A stretch of DNA of 6,651 bases. It comes from Leptospira sp. GTDB lineage: Bacteria > Spirochaetota > Leptospiria > Leptospirales > Leptospiraceae. This document shows positions 1 to 6,201 of this stretch, one piece after another. The stretch's first letter is position 1; every line of letters begins with the position of its first letter. The stretch spans positions 1 to 6,651 of the forward strand of contig JALOTI010000113.1 of the NCBI GenBank assembly GCA_025457985.1, in the 5' to 3' direction. The notes beneath the pieces were generated by a model. The model saw nothing but the letters and a program-made list of their open reading frames with translations, was not told where the DNA came from and made no database searches. The position numbers were made by a program, and so were the translations under genes.

Positions 1-491
1 ATTTGCAAAAATCCAGACTGGACTTTCTCAATAAATTCTAGGAAAGTATACGGCTCTGTATCACCGAACTCGGCTCCGACCCATTTTTTTAGTACAATTT
101 GTATCAGCTCTTGAAAATACTCCCTTGTTTTTTCGGATCCTTGTTCCCATGCCGTTTTATATGATTCGTAGAGATTGGCAAACTTTGAATCAACTGATCG
201 AATCTTAGCTGCAAGGCCCAGCCAAAGTTTGGAATCAAACTCATCCCAGGCAGATACTTCCAAGGGATCGGGTATACAAAACCGTTCTGTCTCAAATGCT
301 GAGACAATTCCTTGGGCCGTTTGTTTTTGACGATTTAGGGTACCTGTATACACAGAATCGAATTCGATTCTTTGCGAAAGAAAGTATTCCCCTAAACGTT
401 TTGATTGCTGTCGTCCAAGTTCCGTGAGAGTATCATAGTTCTTTCCTAAGCGGTCAGCTTGGCCATGCCGAACAAGGTAGAGGAAAGACAT
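1..491 (-). CDS. Histidine phosphatase family protein (phosphoglycerate mutase-like), 3' end outside window
   Basis: The frame is open from the ATG at 491 to the window edge, giving 163 residues of a protein whose C-terminus is missing. The N-terminus reads MSFLYLVRHGQAD, the RHG signature of the histidine phosphatase superfamily. His9 would be the phosphorylated nucleophile, with Arg8 and the later Arg54 (in YTGTLNRQKQTA, the usual second phosphate-binding Arg) in the pocket. Trp82-Asp-Glu84 lies near where the family's acidic proton donor is expected. The second catalytic His would lie beyond the edge. The family includes mutases, sugar and nucleotide phosphatases and SixA-like protein phosphatases, so the substrate is not readable. 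The start codon overlaps the stop of the DUF6285-like gene by one base (TAATG) and only a weak AGG lies 11 nt upstream, which suggests translational coupling as the last visible gene of the acyl-CoA dehydrogenase operon. Family call is firm; function is open. Confidence 0.9.
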   Translation of the reverse strand, partial: MSFLYLVRHGQADRLGKNYDTLTELGRQQSKRLGEYFLSQRIEFDSVYTGTLNRQKQTAQGIVSAFETERFCIPDPLEVSAWDEFDSKLWLGLAAKIRSVDSKFANLYESYKTAWEQGSEKTREYFQELIQIVLKKWVGAEFGDTEPYTFLEFIEKVQSGFLQ

Positions 492-934
492 TAAATCTGA
501 AACCTAGGATTCGAAATTTGTAGATTTTCCCGCAAACGATTTTTTTGAAACTCCCAAATCAAATTCCCAGGTTCTAATCTTTTTGAATCCTCAATTGAAG
601 TTTCCTCGTTTCCTTTGTCTCTGATATATTTAGCAAACTTATGGTTGAAATCGGAAAGTAATTTGATCTGTTCCTTTTTTGGCAACGAAGCAAAATCTTT
701 AGAATCAATTTGTGTTTCTTCCGGAAGTAAGTTTAATTTTAAATCTAATACCGATGCCCATTGTGTACTCAGATTCGTAGATTCTATTTCTCTAGCAACC
801 ACACCTAACATATTCCAACTAACAAGTGCTTTATAAGATAACAACTCATCGGATTCGATTTTTGGAAGAAGGTCTTTGATTAAAAAATCCTGGATTGCAG
901 AAAGTAAATCCTTTGTTTCTGGCCTATATTGCAT
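491..934 (-). CDS. Small DUF6285-like protein, putative partner of the adjacent phosphotransferase
   Basis: The product is 147 residues and mostly helical by composition, with no signal peptide or membrane segment, so it is probably cytoplasmic. The N-terminal half, with MQYRPETKDLLSA at 1-13, a DLLPKI segment at 21-26 and a helix ending VVAREIE at 45-51, resembles the DUF6285 proteins I know from operons with APH-type phosphotransferases and acyl-CoA dehydrogenases. The C-terminal part (about 110-147) is charged and rich in Asn, Arg and Glu. No catalytic motif is visible. The ATG at 934 overlaps the end of the phosphotransferase gene by 11 bp and has a good GAGGA 8 nt upstream. In Pseudomonas putida a small protein, LvaB, is needed with the LvaA kinase. 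By position this gene could play the same part, but whether LvaB and DUF6285 are homologous could not be checked. DUF assignment is from memory of the family pattern. Confidence 0.82.
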   Translation of the reverse strand: MQYRPETKDLLSAIQDFLIKDLLPKIESDELLSYKALVSWNMLGVVAREIESTNLSTQWASVLDLKLNLLPEETQIDSKDFASLPKKEQIKLLSDFNHKFAKYIRDKGNEETSIEDSKRLEPGNLIWEFQKNRLRENLQISNPRFQI

Positions 935-1961
935 TTGTCACTTCCTCGATGATTCGCATTGCTTCCCATTCCATTTCGGCGGTTCTTCGTCCGATGGCCG
1001 CAAGCTCAATCCCTTTGTCTTTTCCCGAAAGATGTCTTTCTGCTTGTTCACAAGATCCAATAGCCCATCGTAAATTGCCGATAATTTCAAAAAAACTAAC
1101 CTTAAATGGATCAACTGCCTTTCCAGAAAATTCTTCATAATATGAATAGAATTCCTTTCGATCACCGAATCCACCAACTTCTTTGTTTAGTCGACCGAAC
1201 CTCCAATCACGCATACACAACCAGGATATATCTTCATGCCGATCTCCAAAATGAGCGAATTCGAAATCTAAAATCCCTTGTAATCCTTCCGCATTCATCA
1301 TAAAATTACCCGTACGAAAGTCTCCGTGAACCAAAACAATCTCATCTATAGAAGGCTGGTTCTTTTCCAGCCAATTCAAACAGAGTTCTATTGCGGGGTG
1401 AGCTTCGGGTAATTTATCTAAGTTTGATCTTAAGTCCGATATACAATTCTTTGTATATTCTGATCTTGGAATGTATTTTAATTTTCCAACTAAGTGCTTA
1501 TCTGATACATCCTCTGGAGTAATCGTATGTATCTTTGCAAGATTTTGAGCTAGATCACGCACCATTCCTGATTTGCGATATGAATCTAGTTCTCGATCCT
1601 TTGTGATATAACGTCCAGTAGCTTTTCCATAAATCTTTTCCATGAGGAAGAAGGGAGTTCCAATGATACTCGAATCTTCCTCAAGTAAAATTGGTTCTGG
1701 AGTTTTTACTCCAGCCTTAAAAATCAGTTCAGCTACTTTAAATTCATCTGCTTTGGAGAGGGAAGAAAGAAGACTGGCTCCTTTATCTGTTCTAAGCACG
1801 ATTTCCTTATTTTTACTTTTATCAGTTAAAGAAATCGCATAATTGTCTTGGCAGGCACCACCACTCAGATGAGCGATGGACTTGATAGAGACCTCACCAG
1901 TCCAAAGTTTGGTGAGGTGAGTTTCTAAATCCTTCTTCAATTCTGAAATTTCAATTGCCAT
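924..1961 (-). CDS. APH-fold phosphotransferase, ACAD10/11 kinase-domain type (LvaA-like)
   Basis: The product is 345 residues with the aminoglycoside-phosphotransferase/choline-kinase fold. A glycine-rich loop (LSGGACQDNY, 32-41) is followed by a strand carrying VLR at 55-57, with Arg57 where classical kinases have Lys. The hinge region is near FFLMEKI (104-110). The Brenner motif VHGDFRTGNF (211-220) supplies catalytic Asp214 and metal-binding Asn219, and LDFEFAHFGD (231-240) supplies metal-binding Asp232. The WLCMRDWRFG stretch (247-256) fits the ACAD10/11 and LvaA group rather than antibiotic kinases. In that group the kinase phosphorylates the 4-hydroxyl of a hydroxyacyl-CoA so that the partner dehydrogenase can eliminate phosphate. 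The gene abuts the dehydrogenase with no gap (TAGATG); GGGA lies 7 nt before the start. Exact substrate is inferred. An annotation as aminoglycoside resistance would be wrong. Confidence 0.92.
   Translation of the reverse strand: MAIEISELKKDLETHLTKLWTGEVSIKSIAHLSGGACQDNYAISLTDKSKNKEIVLRTDKGASLLSSLSKADEFKVAELIFKAGVKTPEPILLEEDSSIIGTPFFLMEKIYGKATGRYITKDRELDSYRKSGMVRDLAQNLAKIHTITPEDVSDKHLVGKLKYIPRSEYTKNCISDLRSNLDKLPEAHPAIELCLNWLEKNQPSIDEIVLVHGDFRTGNFMMNAEGLQGILDFEFAHFGDRHEDISWLCMRDWRFGRLNKEVGGFGDRKEFYSYYEEFSGKAVDPFKVSFFEIIGNLRWAIGSCEQAERHLSGKDKGIELAAIGRRTAEMEWEAMRIIEEVTNAI
943..947 (-). promoter_or_regulatory. Ribosome binding site of the DUF6285-like gene
   Basis: On the minus strand GAGGA lies 8 nt before the ATG at 934, inside the last codons of the phosphotransferase gene. 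It supports the ATG at 934 and an overlap of 11 bp rather than a later start. Confidence 0.65.
1891..1918. repeat. 9-bp perfect inverted repeat near the 5' end of the phosphotransferase gene
   Basis: ACCTCACCA at 1891-1899 pairs with TGGTGAGGT at 1910-1918 across a 10-nt loop. An overlapping second palindrome, CCAAAGTTTGG, lies at 1902-1912 and would compete with the first. The hairpin falls about 44-71 nt into the kinase coding sequence, over roughly codons 15-24. It has no following U-tract on either strand, so it does not look like an intrinsic terminator. A role in modulating translation, or no role, is possible. Confidence 0.5.
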
Positions 1962-3137
1962 CTAAAAATCCCATTTTTCAGAAACGTAATTGCGTCCAAT
2001 TACCATTTTATGAACTTCACTTGGACCATCAGCAATCCGAGCCGCCCTTGCATCTCTATAAAAAAGTTCCAATGGCAGATCTCGCGAATATCCTGTTCCT
2101 CCACAGATCTGGATGGCTGTGTCAATCGTATTGCACAAGGCCTCACTGACCTTCCACTTAGCCATACTTGTCTCCTGTCTTGCGTCCTTTCCGTTTTGTA
2201 AAAGCCAAGCTGCCTTTAAAGTTAATAAAAATGCCATCTCAATCTCTGTTGCTCGTTCGGCAAACATCCATTGAATACCTTGGTGTTCGGCAATTTTTGA
2301 CTGAAAGACTTCTCGCTCTTTTGCATAAGACCTTGCAATCGAAAGAGCTCTCCTGGCCATCCCTGTCCATCGCATACAGTGAGTTAATCGAGCTGGACCC
2401 AGTCTTTCTTGCGATAAACGAAAGCCCTCGCCTACTCGACCAAGCACCATATCTTCGGGAACTTCTACATTATCAAAAATTAATTCACAATGTCCACCTG
2501 GACCGTGTGATCCCATGGTATCAATTTCTCTAACCATTCGATAACCCTTAGAATCCGAAGGAACTAAAAACATTGTCGTTTTTCGAAAGCTACCATTAAC
2601 TTTCGCCATTACAATAAGATACTTTGCTCCATTCGCACCTGTGCAGTACCATTTATGACCATTGAGAATAAATCGATCGCCTTGTTTTTCTGCGTTGGTT
2701 TGTAAACTTGTTGGATCGGAACCTGCTCCCGGACTTGGTTCAGTCATGGCAAAGGCAGTTCGAATATCACCGCGAATCAGTGGATGTAAAATTAACTCTT
2801 TTTGTTTTTCAGTAGCTGCAATAGATAAAAGATGCATATTTCCTTCATCAGGGGCATCGCAATTAAATATATAAGGTGCTATTGGGGAGCGACCCAGTTC
2901 ACTAAAAATAATACACGTACCAATTTGGTCTAAACCCAAACCACCTTCTGATTTAGGAAGATGAGGTGTCCAAAATCCTTCCTTTTTTACTTTAACGCGC
3001 GCTTGTTGATTGATATCTTCAGGCATACGACCGGTCTCGTAGTCGTAGTGTTTTTCTAGAGGAATGATTTCTTCTGTGACAAAGGCTCTAAGCTTTTTTT
3101 GGAGGGCATCAACTTCTGGTGAAACATCAAAGTTCAT
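1962..3137 (-). CDS. Acyl-CoA dehydrogenase, ACAD10/11 (LvaC) type
   Basis: The product is 391 residues, normal for a single-domain FAD acyl-CoA dehydrogenase. The N-terminal helical domain covers about 1-125. The flavin motif [14 protein letters not shown] is at 128-141, the middle beta domain runs to about 230, and the C-terminal helical domain has [17 protein letters not shown] at 271-287. [14 protein letters not shown] (344-357) and [17 protein letters not shown] (360-376) complete the fold. At the position of the medium-chain enzyme's catalytic Glu (YEGT) this protein has Asp370 in IADGPSEVH, as in the ACAD10/11 group (LADGPDEVH). With the kinase encoded immediately downstream, the likely reaction is elimination of phosphate from a 4-phosphoacyl-CoA to an enoyl-CoA, rather than plain beta-oxidation. 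This is inferred. It is the first gene of the operon, with AAGGAG just before its ATG; the M23 gene lies 46 bp upstream on the same strand, so co-transcription is possible. Confidence 0.95.
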   Translation of the reverse strand: MNFDVSPEVDALQKKLRAFVTEEIIPLEKHYDYETGRMPEDINQQARVKVKKEGFWTPHLPKSEGGLGLDQIGTCIIFSELGRSPIAPYIFNCDAPDEGNMHLLSIAATEKQKELILHPLIRGDIRTAFAMTEPSPGAGSDPTSLQTNAEKQGDRFILNGHKWYCTGANGAKYLIVMAKVNGSFRKTTMFLVPSDSKGYRMVREIDTMGSHGPGGHCELIFDNVEVPEDMVLGRVGEGFRLSQERLGPARLTHCMRWTGMARRALSIARSYAKEREVFQSKIAEHQGIQWMFAERATEIEMAFLLTLKAAWLLQNGKDARQETSMAKWKVSEALCNTIDTAIQICGGTGYSRDLPLELFYRDARAARIADGPSEVHKMVIGRNYVSEKWDF

Positions 3138-3140
3138 ATT

Positions 3141-3146
3141 CTCCTT
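3141..3146 (-). promoter_or_regulatory. Ribosome binding site of the acyl-CoA dehydrogenase gene
   Basis: AAGGAG reads on the minus strand 3 nt before the ATG at 3137. Spacing is short but the match to the anti-Shine-Dalgarno is the strongest in this operon. The 46-bp gap (3138-3183) also carries TTTACA at 3170-3175, but no acceptable -10 sequence leaves room for a leader, so no promoter is called there. Confidence 0.6.
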
Positions 3147-3183
3147 TGTTTAAATAGAATTCAAATAAATGTAAAACGTTTTT

Positions 3184-4098
3184 TTAGTGAGATACAAAAA
3201 TAGGTTTTTCTCGCTTAGAATTTCTTCTAACTTCAAAATGTAAATGTGGACCGGTCGCTCTACCTGTTTGGCCAACGAGACCTATTTTTTCACCTTTACG
3301 AATCTTCTGACCTACCTTAACAGCGAAACTACTAAGATGGCCATAACGAGTTTCATATCCGAGTTTGTGTTTTACAATGACTAGGTTTCCGTATCCACCC
3401 AATACTCCCACAAAATTGATTTCACCATCCATACTTGCAAAAACATCTGATCCATGTTTTGCGGCCAAATCAATGCCCCCGTGAAAGGTCTCCTTTTTTG
3501 TAAAAGGATCTAAACGTTTTCCAAAGTTAGATGAGACTCGGGCAGTAGTTAGAGGAAATGAAAATCCAAATCCATAAAAGAACGACTTTTCAATTTTTCC
3601 CATAGAAATCCCAGGCAAAAACCATTTTCCTCTGGAATCATCAAACTGAAGTTTATCGGGACTAATTCCATATTTTTTTGATAGTAATAGTTTTTCAGAA
3701 GGAGTATTAGCTGTTTCTTCTGGATGGAATGTTCCTCTCATATTTGGAATCTCTAAAACCATACCAGGATATAGATCATGAGGAGAGCTTAGTTCATTGG
3801 CGGAGGAAAGGGTTTCCAAATCCATTCCCGTTCGAGCCATAATCTTGAAGAAGTTATCATCTTTTGCAACTTTGTACTGGTAGTACCGAAGTGGGATTAA
3901 GTTATCTTGGGCAAGATTTGATTTAGAGATCCGTAGGTTTTCTTTGATCTCAGAACGGAGATTTTTCAGGATAGGATTTTTGTAATCGAGGTTTGCAAGT
4001 GTGGTCGGGCTAGCCATCTTTGCGATCGGAAAGAATGCGAAAAGTAGCATCGTAAGCCAGGAAACTTGTATTTTCAATTGGGAAACTCTACAGAACAT
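3184..4098 (-). CDS. Exported LysM/M23 family peptidoglycan endopeptidase
   Basis: The product is 304 residues. A short basic N-terminus and hydrophobic stretch (about 12-26) form a signal peptide or anchor, so the enzyme acts in the periplasm or at the wall; the cleavage site is unclear. A single LysM domain lies at about 72-117 (YYQYKVAKDDNFFKIMART to YPGMVLEIPN) and would bind peptidoglycan. The M23 (LytM-type) domain covers about 185-297. Zinc ligands are His206 and Asp210 in FHGGIDLA and His287 in GPHLHFEV, with His254 in RYGHLSS and His285 completing the site. All the residues are present, so it should be an active peptide cross-bridge hydrolase rather than an EnvC/NlpD-like inactive activator. 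The ATG at 4098 has GAGG 8 nt upstream. No dedicated substrate or partner is apparent; it is probably a general wall-remodelling enzyme unrelated in function to the downstream acyl-CoA operon. Confidence 0.95.
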   Translation of the reverse strand: MFCRVSQLKIQVSWLTMLLFAFFPIAKMASPTTLANLDYKNPILKNLRSEIKENLRISKSNLAQDNLIPLRYYQYKVAKDDNFFKIMARTGMDLETLSSANELSSPHDLYPGMVLEIPNMRGTFHPEETANTPSEKLLLSKKYGISPDKLQFDDSRGKWFLPGISMGKIEKSFFYGFGFSFPLTTARVSSNFGKRLDPFTKKETFHGGIDLAAKHGSDVFASMDGEINFVGVLGGYGNLVIVKHKLGYETRYGHLSSFAVKVGQKIRKGEKIGLVGQTGRATGPHLHFEVRRNSKREKPIFVSH

Positions 4099-4209
4099 TC
4101 TCTAATCCTCGTTTTCTCTGAAAAAGGACATAATCCTACTATTTCCAATATCGACCTTTTTTCAAAAAAACGATGACGTTTCTTGGCTAAACTCAAGATT
4201 GGGAGGCAG
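4099..4209. other. Divergent intergenic region between M23 and CPBP genes
   Basis: These 111 bp must hold the start signals for both flanking genes. On the minus strand GAGG at 4107-4110 serves the M23 gene. CATAAT at 4129-4134 (plus) and TTGAAA at 4160-4165 (minus) resemble promoter hexamers, but neither has a partner hexamer at proper spacing. No operator-like repeat or terminator was seen. Confidence 0.4.
4201..4206 (+). promoter_or_regulatory. Ribosome binding site deciding the CPBP protease start
   Basis: GGGAGG lies 3 nt before the ATG at 4210. The longer in-frame reading from TTG at 4183 has no Shine-Dalgarno sequence, so the ATG is preferred. The site is the best in the region but its spacing is a little short. 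Confidence 0.65.
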
Positions 4210-5109
4210 ATGCAAAATCGGCTTTTTGAGATCTTTCGGCTGAGCGCCTACGCCTTGGGTCTCGTTTATATATGTTCTTTTTTCTATTCCATAATATTTC
4301 TCTCTTTCGTAAGTAATACGGTCATCGGTGATCGGATTCCCGCAGAAAAAGTCCAGGCGCTTTATGAGGAATACGCCGAAGGAAAAACGGATTTTCGTAC
4401 TCTTTATTCTGAATACCAGAAGATCGTTGTTCCAGCCAGCGAAGAATTGCAAAAAGAAATGGCTGAAAATCCAAATGCAATTCTGGAAATTTTTTATACA
4501 AAGGTCTTCACAGAAAAACCTCATTACTTACTTGGCCATTCCATTCCTTGGTTTTTGTGTTATGTCGGACTTGGTTATTTACTCTACAAAAAGCTTCTCC
4601 AAATTCCTGTAACAAATCTTTCCGATGAACTTTCCTTCGCAGTAATCAATAAAGGATTACTGAATGGTTTACTTTGTTTTATCGTAGTAATCCTTTTAGG
4701 TTCCATTTTAGAAAAATTGAATGTTCCTGTAGAATCGGGAGTTTTTGCATCAAAACTTTATGCAAGTTTGCACGGGAACACATACCTACTTGGTTGGGGA
4801 ATTTACGTTGTTGGAATAATCACAGGAATATTAGAAGAAGTTTTCTTTAGAGGATTTCTCTTAAAATCTTTTATAGATAAGAATTTAGCCCAGGAAGGAC
4901 TTCTTATAGTATCATTGATTTTTGGTTGGTTGCATTATGGCGAAGGCACATCGTTAGCAATTCCGTTTATCATCACTTGTGTTGGAATGTTCTTTGGTTA
5001 TCTGTATATTAAAACTAATAATATTTGGATTTCAATTGCTTGCCATGCCACTTACAATTCATTAGGACTTATCTCTGCTTATATGCAAATGCCAGGTATC
5101 AAATCGTGA
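4210..5109 (+). CDS. CPBP family intramembrane metalloprotease (Rce1/Abi-like)
   Basis: From the ATG at 4210 the product is 299 residues. It is a polytopic inner-membrane protein of the CAAX-protease and bacteriocin-processing (CPBP) family. The active site is complete: EEVFFRGF with Glu209, Glu210 and Arg214 (motif 1), FGWLHYG with His242 (motif 2), and CHATYNSLG with His279 and Asn283 (final motif). Hydrophobic segments lie near 8-34, 110-126, 149-165, 191-207, 231-242, 250-268 and 270-290. Between the first and second segments lies a charged stretch of about 75 residues (about 36-110), larger than the loops usual in this family. Members cleave prenylated or other membrane-associated proteins, or act in bacteriocin self-immunity; the substrate here is unknown. 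The downstream exported protein starts on a GTG overlapping this gene's stop, suggesting co-expression. An upstream TTG at 4183 would add nine residues but lacks a ribosome site. Confidence 0.9.
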   Translation: MQNRLFEIFRLSAYALGLVYICSFFYSIIFLSFVSNTVIGDRIPAEKVQALYEEYAEGKTDFRTLYSEYQKIVVPASEELQKEMAENPNAILEIFYTKVFTEKPHYLLGHSIPWFLCYVGLGYLLYKKLLQIPVTNLSDELSFAVINKGLLNGLLCFIVVILLGSILEKLNVPVESGVFASKLYASLHGNTYLLGWGIYVVGIITGILEEVFFRGFLLKSFIDKNLAQEGLLIVSLIFGWLHYGEGTSLAIPFIITCVGMFFGYLYIKTNNIWISIACHATYNSLGLISAYMQMPGIKS

Positions 5110-5855
5110 ACTCTGCATCAAAATATACTTCCAGTTTTCTATTAATTATTACATTATTATTCTCAACTATCAATGAATTAAATGCTGGTGAAACTGTTGA
5201 AGTATTAGGCGGTCCTGATGACGTTAATTTAAAACTAGTTGCTCTCCTGAATAAAATGGATCCTGACTACTACTCAGACGATAAAACTCAGGGGTTCAAT
5301 TATCGATACCGCCATCGTTGGTCTAACCCATACGACTTTAACATTTACGTAGGTAAAGTTGGAAAAATATCTCCAGATTCTATCATCCGCGTTGAATCAC
5401 CGCGTCGAGGCCAAGAAAAGATGTGGAGAGAGATTATCGAACAGGAATTACTTAGGAAACCTCCTCAAGAAGGTGCCGTTCCTCTTTCAGAAAAATACCA
5501 CACCGTCTCACAAACTTTAAACTTAATTACTCCAATAGCATCCGTCGGCTATAATTCTTGGAACTCGCCTTTATACAATCGTCGTGATACAATCGTTAGT
5601 ATGGGTATTTACTTTTTGTGCGATCTTATTCTCGCGGGAGGAGCTTATTGGTATGCACAAGAGAACCTTCCTAAAAAAAATATCTGGACAAATTTAGCGA
5701 ATGTCCAAGGACCAGGAAGCGTCTGGGATTCACCCAATGCAATCATAGTTTATACGGCATTGGCTCTTCCCAGGGCGATACGTATGTTTGATGCTTGGGA
5801 AGATACTGCAGCACACAATAAAGCTGCAGAATTTGGTTGGTCGTTTAAGTTTTAA
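5106..5855 (+). CDS. Exported protein of unknown function, possible outer-membrane protein
   Basis: I do not recognise this family. The chosen start is GTG at 5106, which overlaps the protease stop as GTGA, with AGG 9 nt upstream. It gives 249 residues beginning MNSASKYTSSFLLIITLLFS, a good signal peptide, with likely cleavage after LNA at 25-27. A longer reading from ATG at 5025 would place 27 residues in front and bury the signal, so it is rejected. The mature part has a charged N-terminal half (FNYRYRHRWSNPYDFNIYVG at 64-83, then a helix-like MWREIIEQELL near 106-116). Two hydrophobic stretches lie at about 163-182 and 212-224. The C-terminus is aromatic, EFGWSFKF, ending in Phe, as many outer-membrane proteins do. 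Whether it is a barrel, lipid-associated or periplasmic is unclear; there is no lipobox Cys. The 3' end overlaps the opposing zinc-ribbon gene by 11 bp. Confidence 0.8.
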   Translation: MNSASKYTSSFLLIITLLFSTINELNAGETVEVLGGPDDVNLKLVALLNKMDPDYYSDDKTQGFNYRYRHRWSNPYDFNIYVGKVGKISPDSIIRVESPRRGQEKMWREIIEQELLRKPPQEGAVPLSEKYHTVSQTLNLITPIASVGYNSWNSPLYNRRDTIVSMGIYFLCDLILAGGAYWYAQENLPKKNIWTNLANVQGPGSVWDSPNAIIVYTALALPRAIRMFDAWEDTAAHNKAAEFGWSFKF

Positions 5856-6180
5856 AAAGATCTCTTGCTGCATCGGCTGCATTGGATCTTTCAAAGTCTT
5901 CTCTCTCAATCAAAATGTAGTCTAGACCCTCTTTTTCGATTCGACTTAAAATCTTTCCGACTTCGGCAGTATTATTTACTTTCGTTGCGAGATACTTAAA
6001 CTGTATCCCACAATCAGGACATTTTTTATCTTTTAAGTAGTTTAATCCAAGTCTTTTACAATTCCCACAAGTGCCGTACAAATCATCTATATAGAGCAAT
6101 TGCTTTTTAATTTCTTCCACAGCAAGTTTTCGCCAAACTCTAACAAATTTAGTATTCTTTCCAGATGCATCTTGTGCCAT
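5845..6180 (-). CDS. Small zinc-ribbon protein of unknown function
   Basis: From the ATG at 6180 the product is 111 residues and soluble. The centre holds a four-cysteine zinc ribbon: Cys38 and Cys41 (CGNC), 12 residues, then Cys54 and Cys57 (CPDC). It is flanked by an N-terminal helix-rich part (WRKLAVEEIKKQLLYIDDLY, 16-35) and a C-terminal part with EVGKILSRIEKEGLDYILIE (73-92). Such ribbons bind nucleic acid or stabilise protein contacts; no further function can be read. Extending to TTG at 6222 would add 14 residues, but that start has no ribosome site and runs through the start of the divergent DUF423 gene, so ATG is chosen. No clear Shine-Dalgarno precedes the ATG. Its tail overlaps the exported protein gene by 11 bp on the opposite strand, so the two transcripts should be mutually antisense at their 3' ends. 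Confidence 0.75.
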   Translation of the reverse strand: MAQDASGKNTKFVRVWRKLAVEEIKKQLLYIDDLYGTCGNCKRLGLNYLKDKKCPDCGIQFKYLATKVNNTAEVGKILSRIEKEGLDYILIEREDFERSNAADAARDLFKT

Positions 6181-6186
6181 ATACTT

Positions 6187-6192
6187 GAAGGA
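6187..6192 (+). promoter_or_regulatory. Ribosome binding site of the DUF423 gene
   Basis: GAAGGA ends 9 nt before the ATG at 6202. It sits in the 21-bp gap between the two divergent start codons and supports the DUF423 start, and indirectly the shorter form of the zinc-ribbon gene. Confidence 0.6.
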
Positions 6193-6201
6193 CCAGAAAA
6201 A

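Noticed and set aside
924..1961. APH-fold kinase as an aminoglycoside resistance gene
   Set aside because: The neighbouring acyl-CoA dehydrogenase and DUF6285-like genes and the ACAD10/11-type motifs point to acyl-CoA metabolism; nothing indicates antibiotic substrates or a mobile context.
2168..2533. Plus-strand open frame of 121 codons
   Set aside because: It lies wholly antisense to the acyl-CoA dehydrogenase gene, has no family features, and its composition is that of the reverse complement of conserved coding sequence.
3138..3183. Promoter (TTTACA with TAAACA) or terminator before the acyl-CoA dehydrogenase gene
   Set aside because: The implied transcription start would fall at or after the ribosome binding site; the only palindrome (AAAACGTTTT) has no loop and does not form a terminator hairpin.
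4183..4209. TTG start extending the CPBP protein by nine residues
   Set aside because: There is no ribosome binding site before the TTG, whereas GGGAGG precedes the ATG at 4210.
4162..4524. Minus-strand open frame of 120 codons
   Set aside because: It is antisense to the CPBP gene, which has a complete set of family motifs; the antisense product is low complexity and unlike any known protein.
5025..5105. Upstream ATG start for the exported protein inside the CPBP gene
   Set aside because: It would put 27 Cys- and aromatic-rich residues, translated out of frame from the protease gene, ahead of a clear signal peptide.
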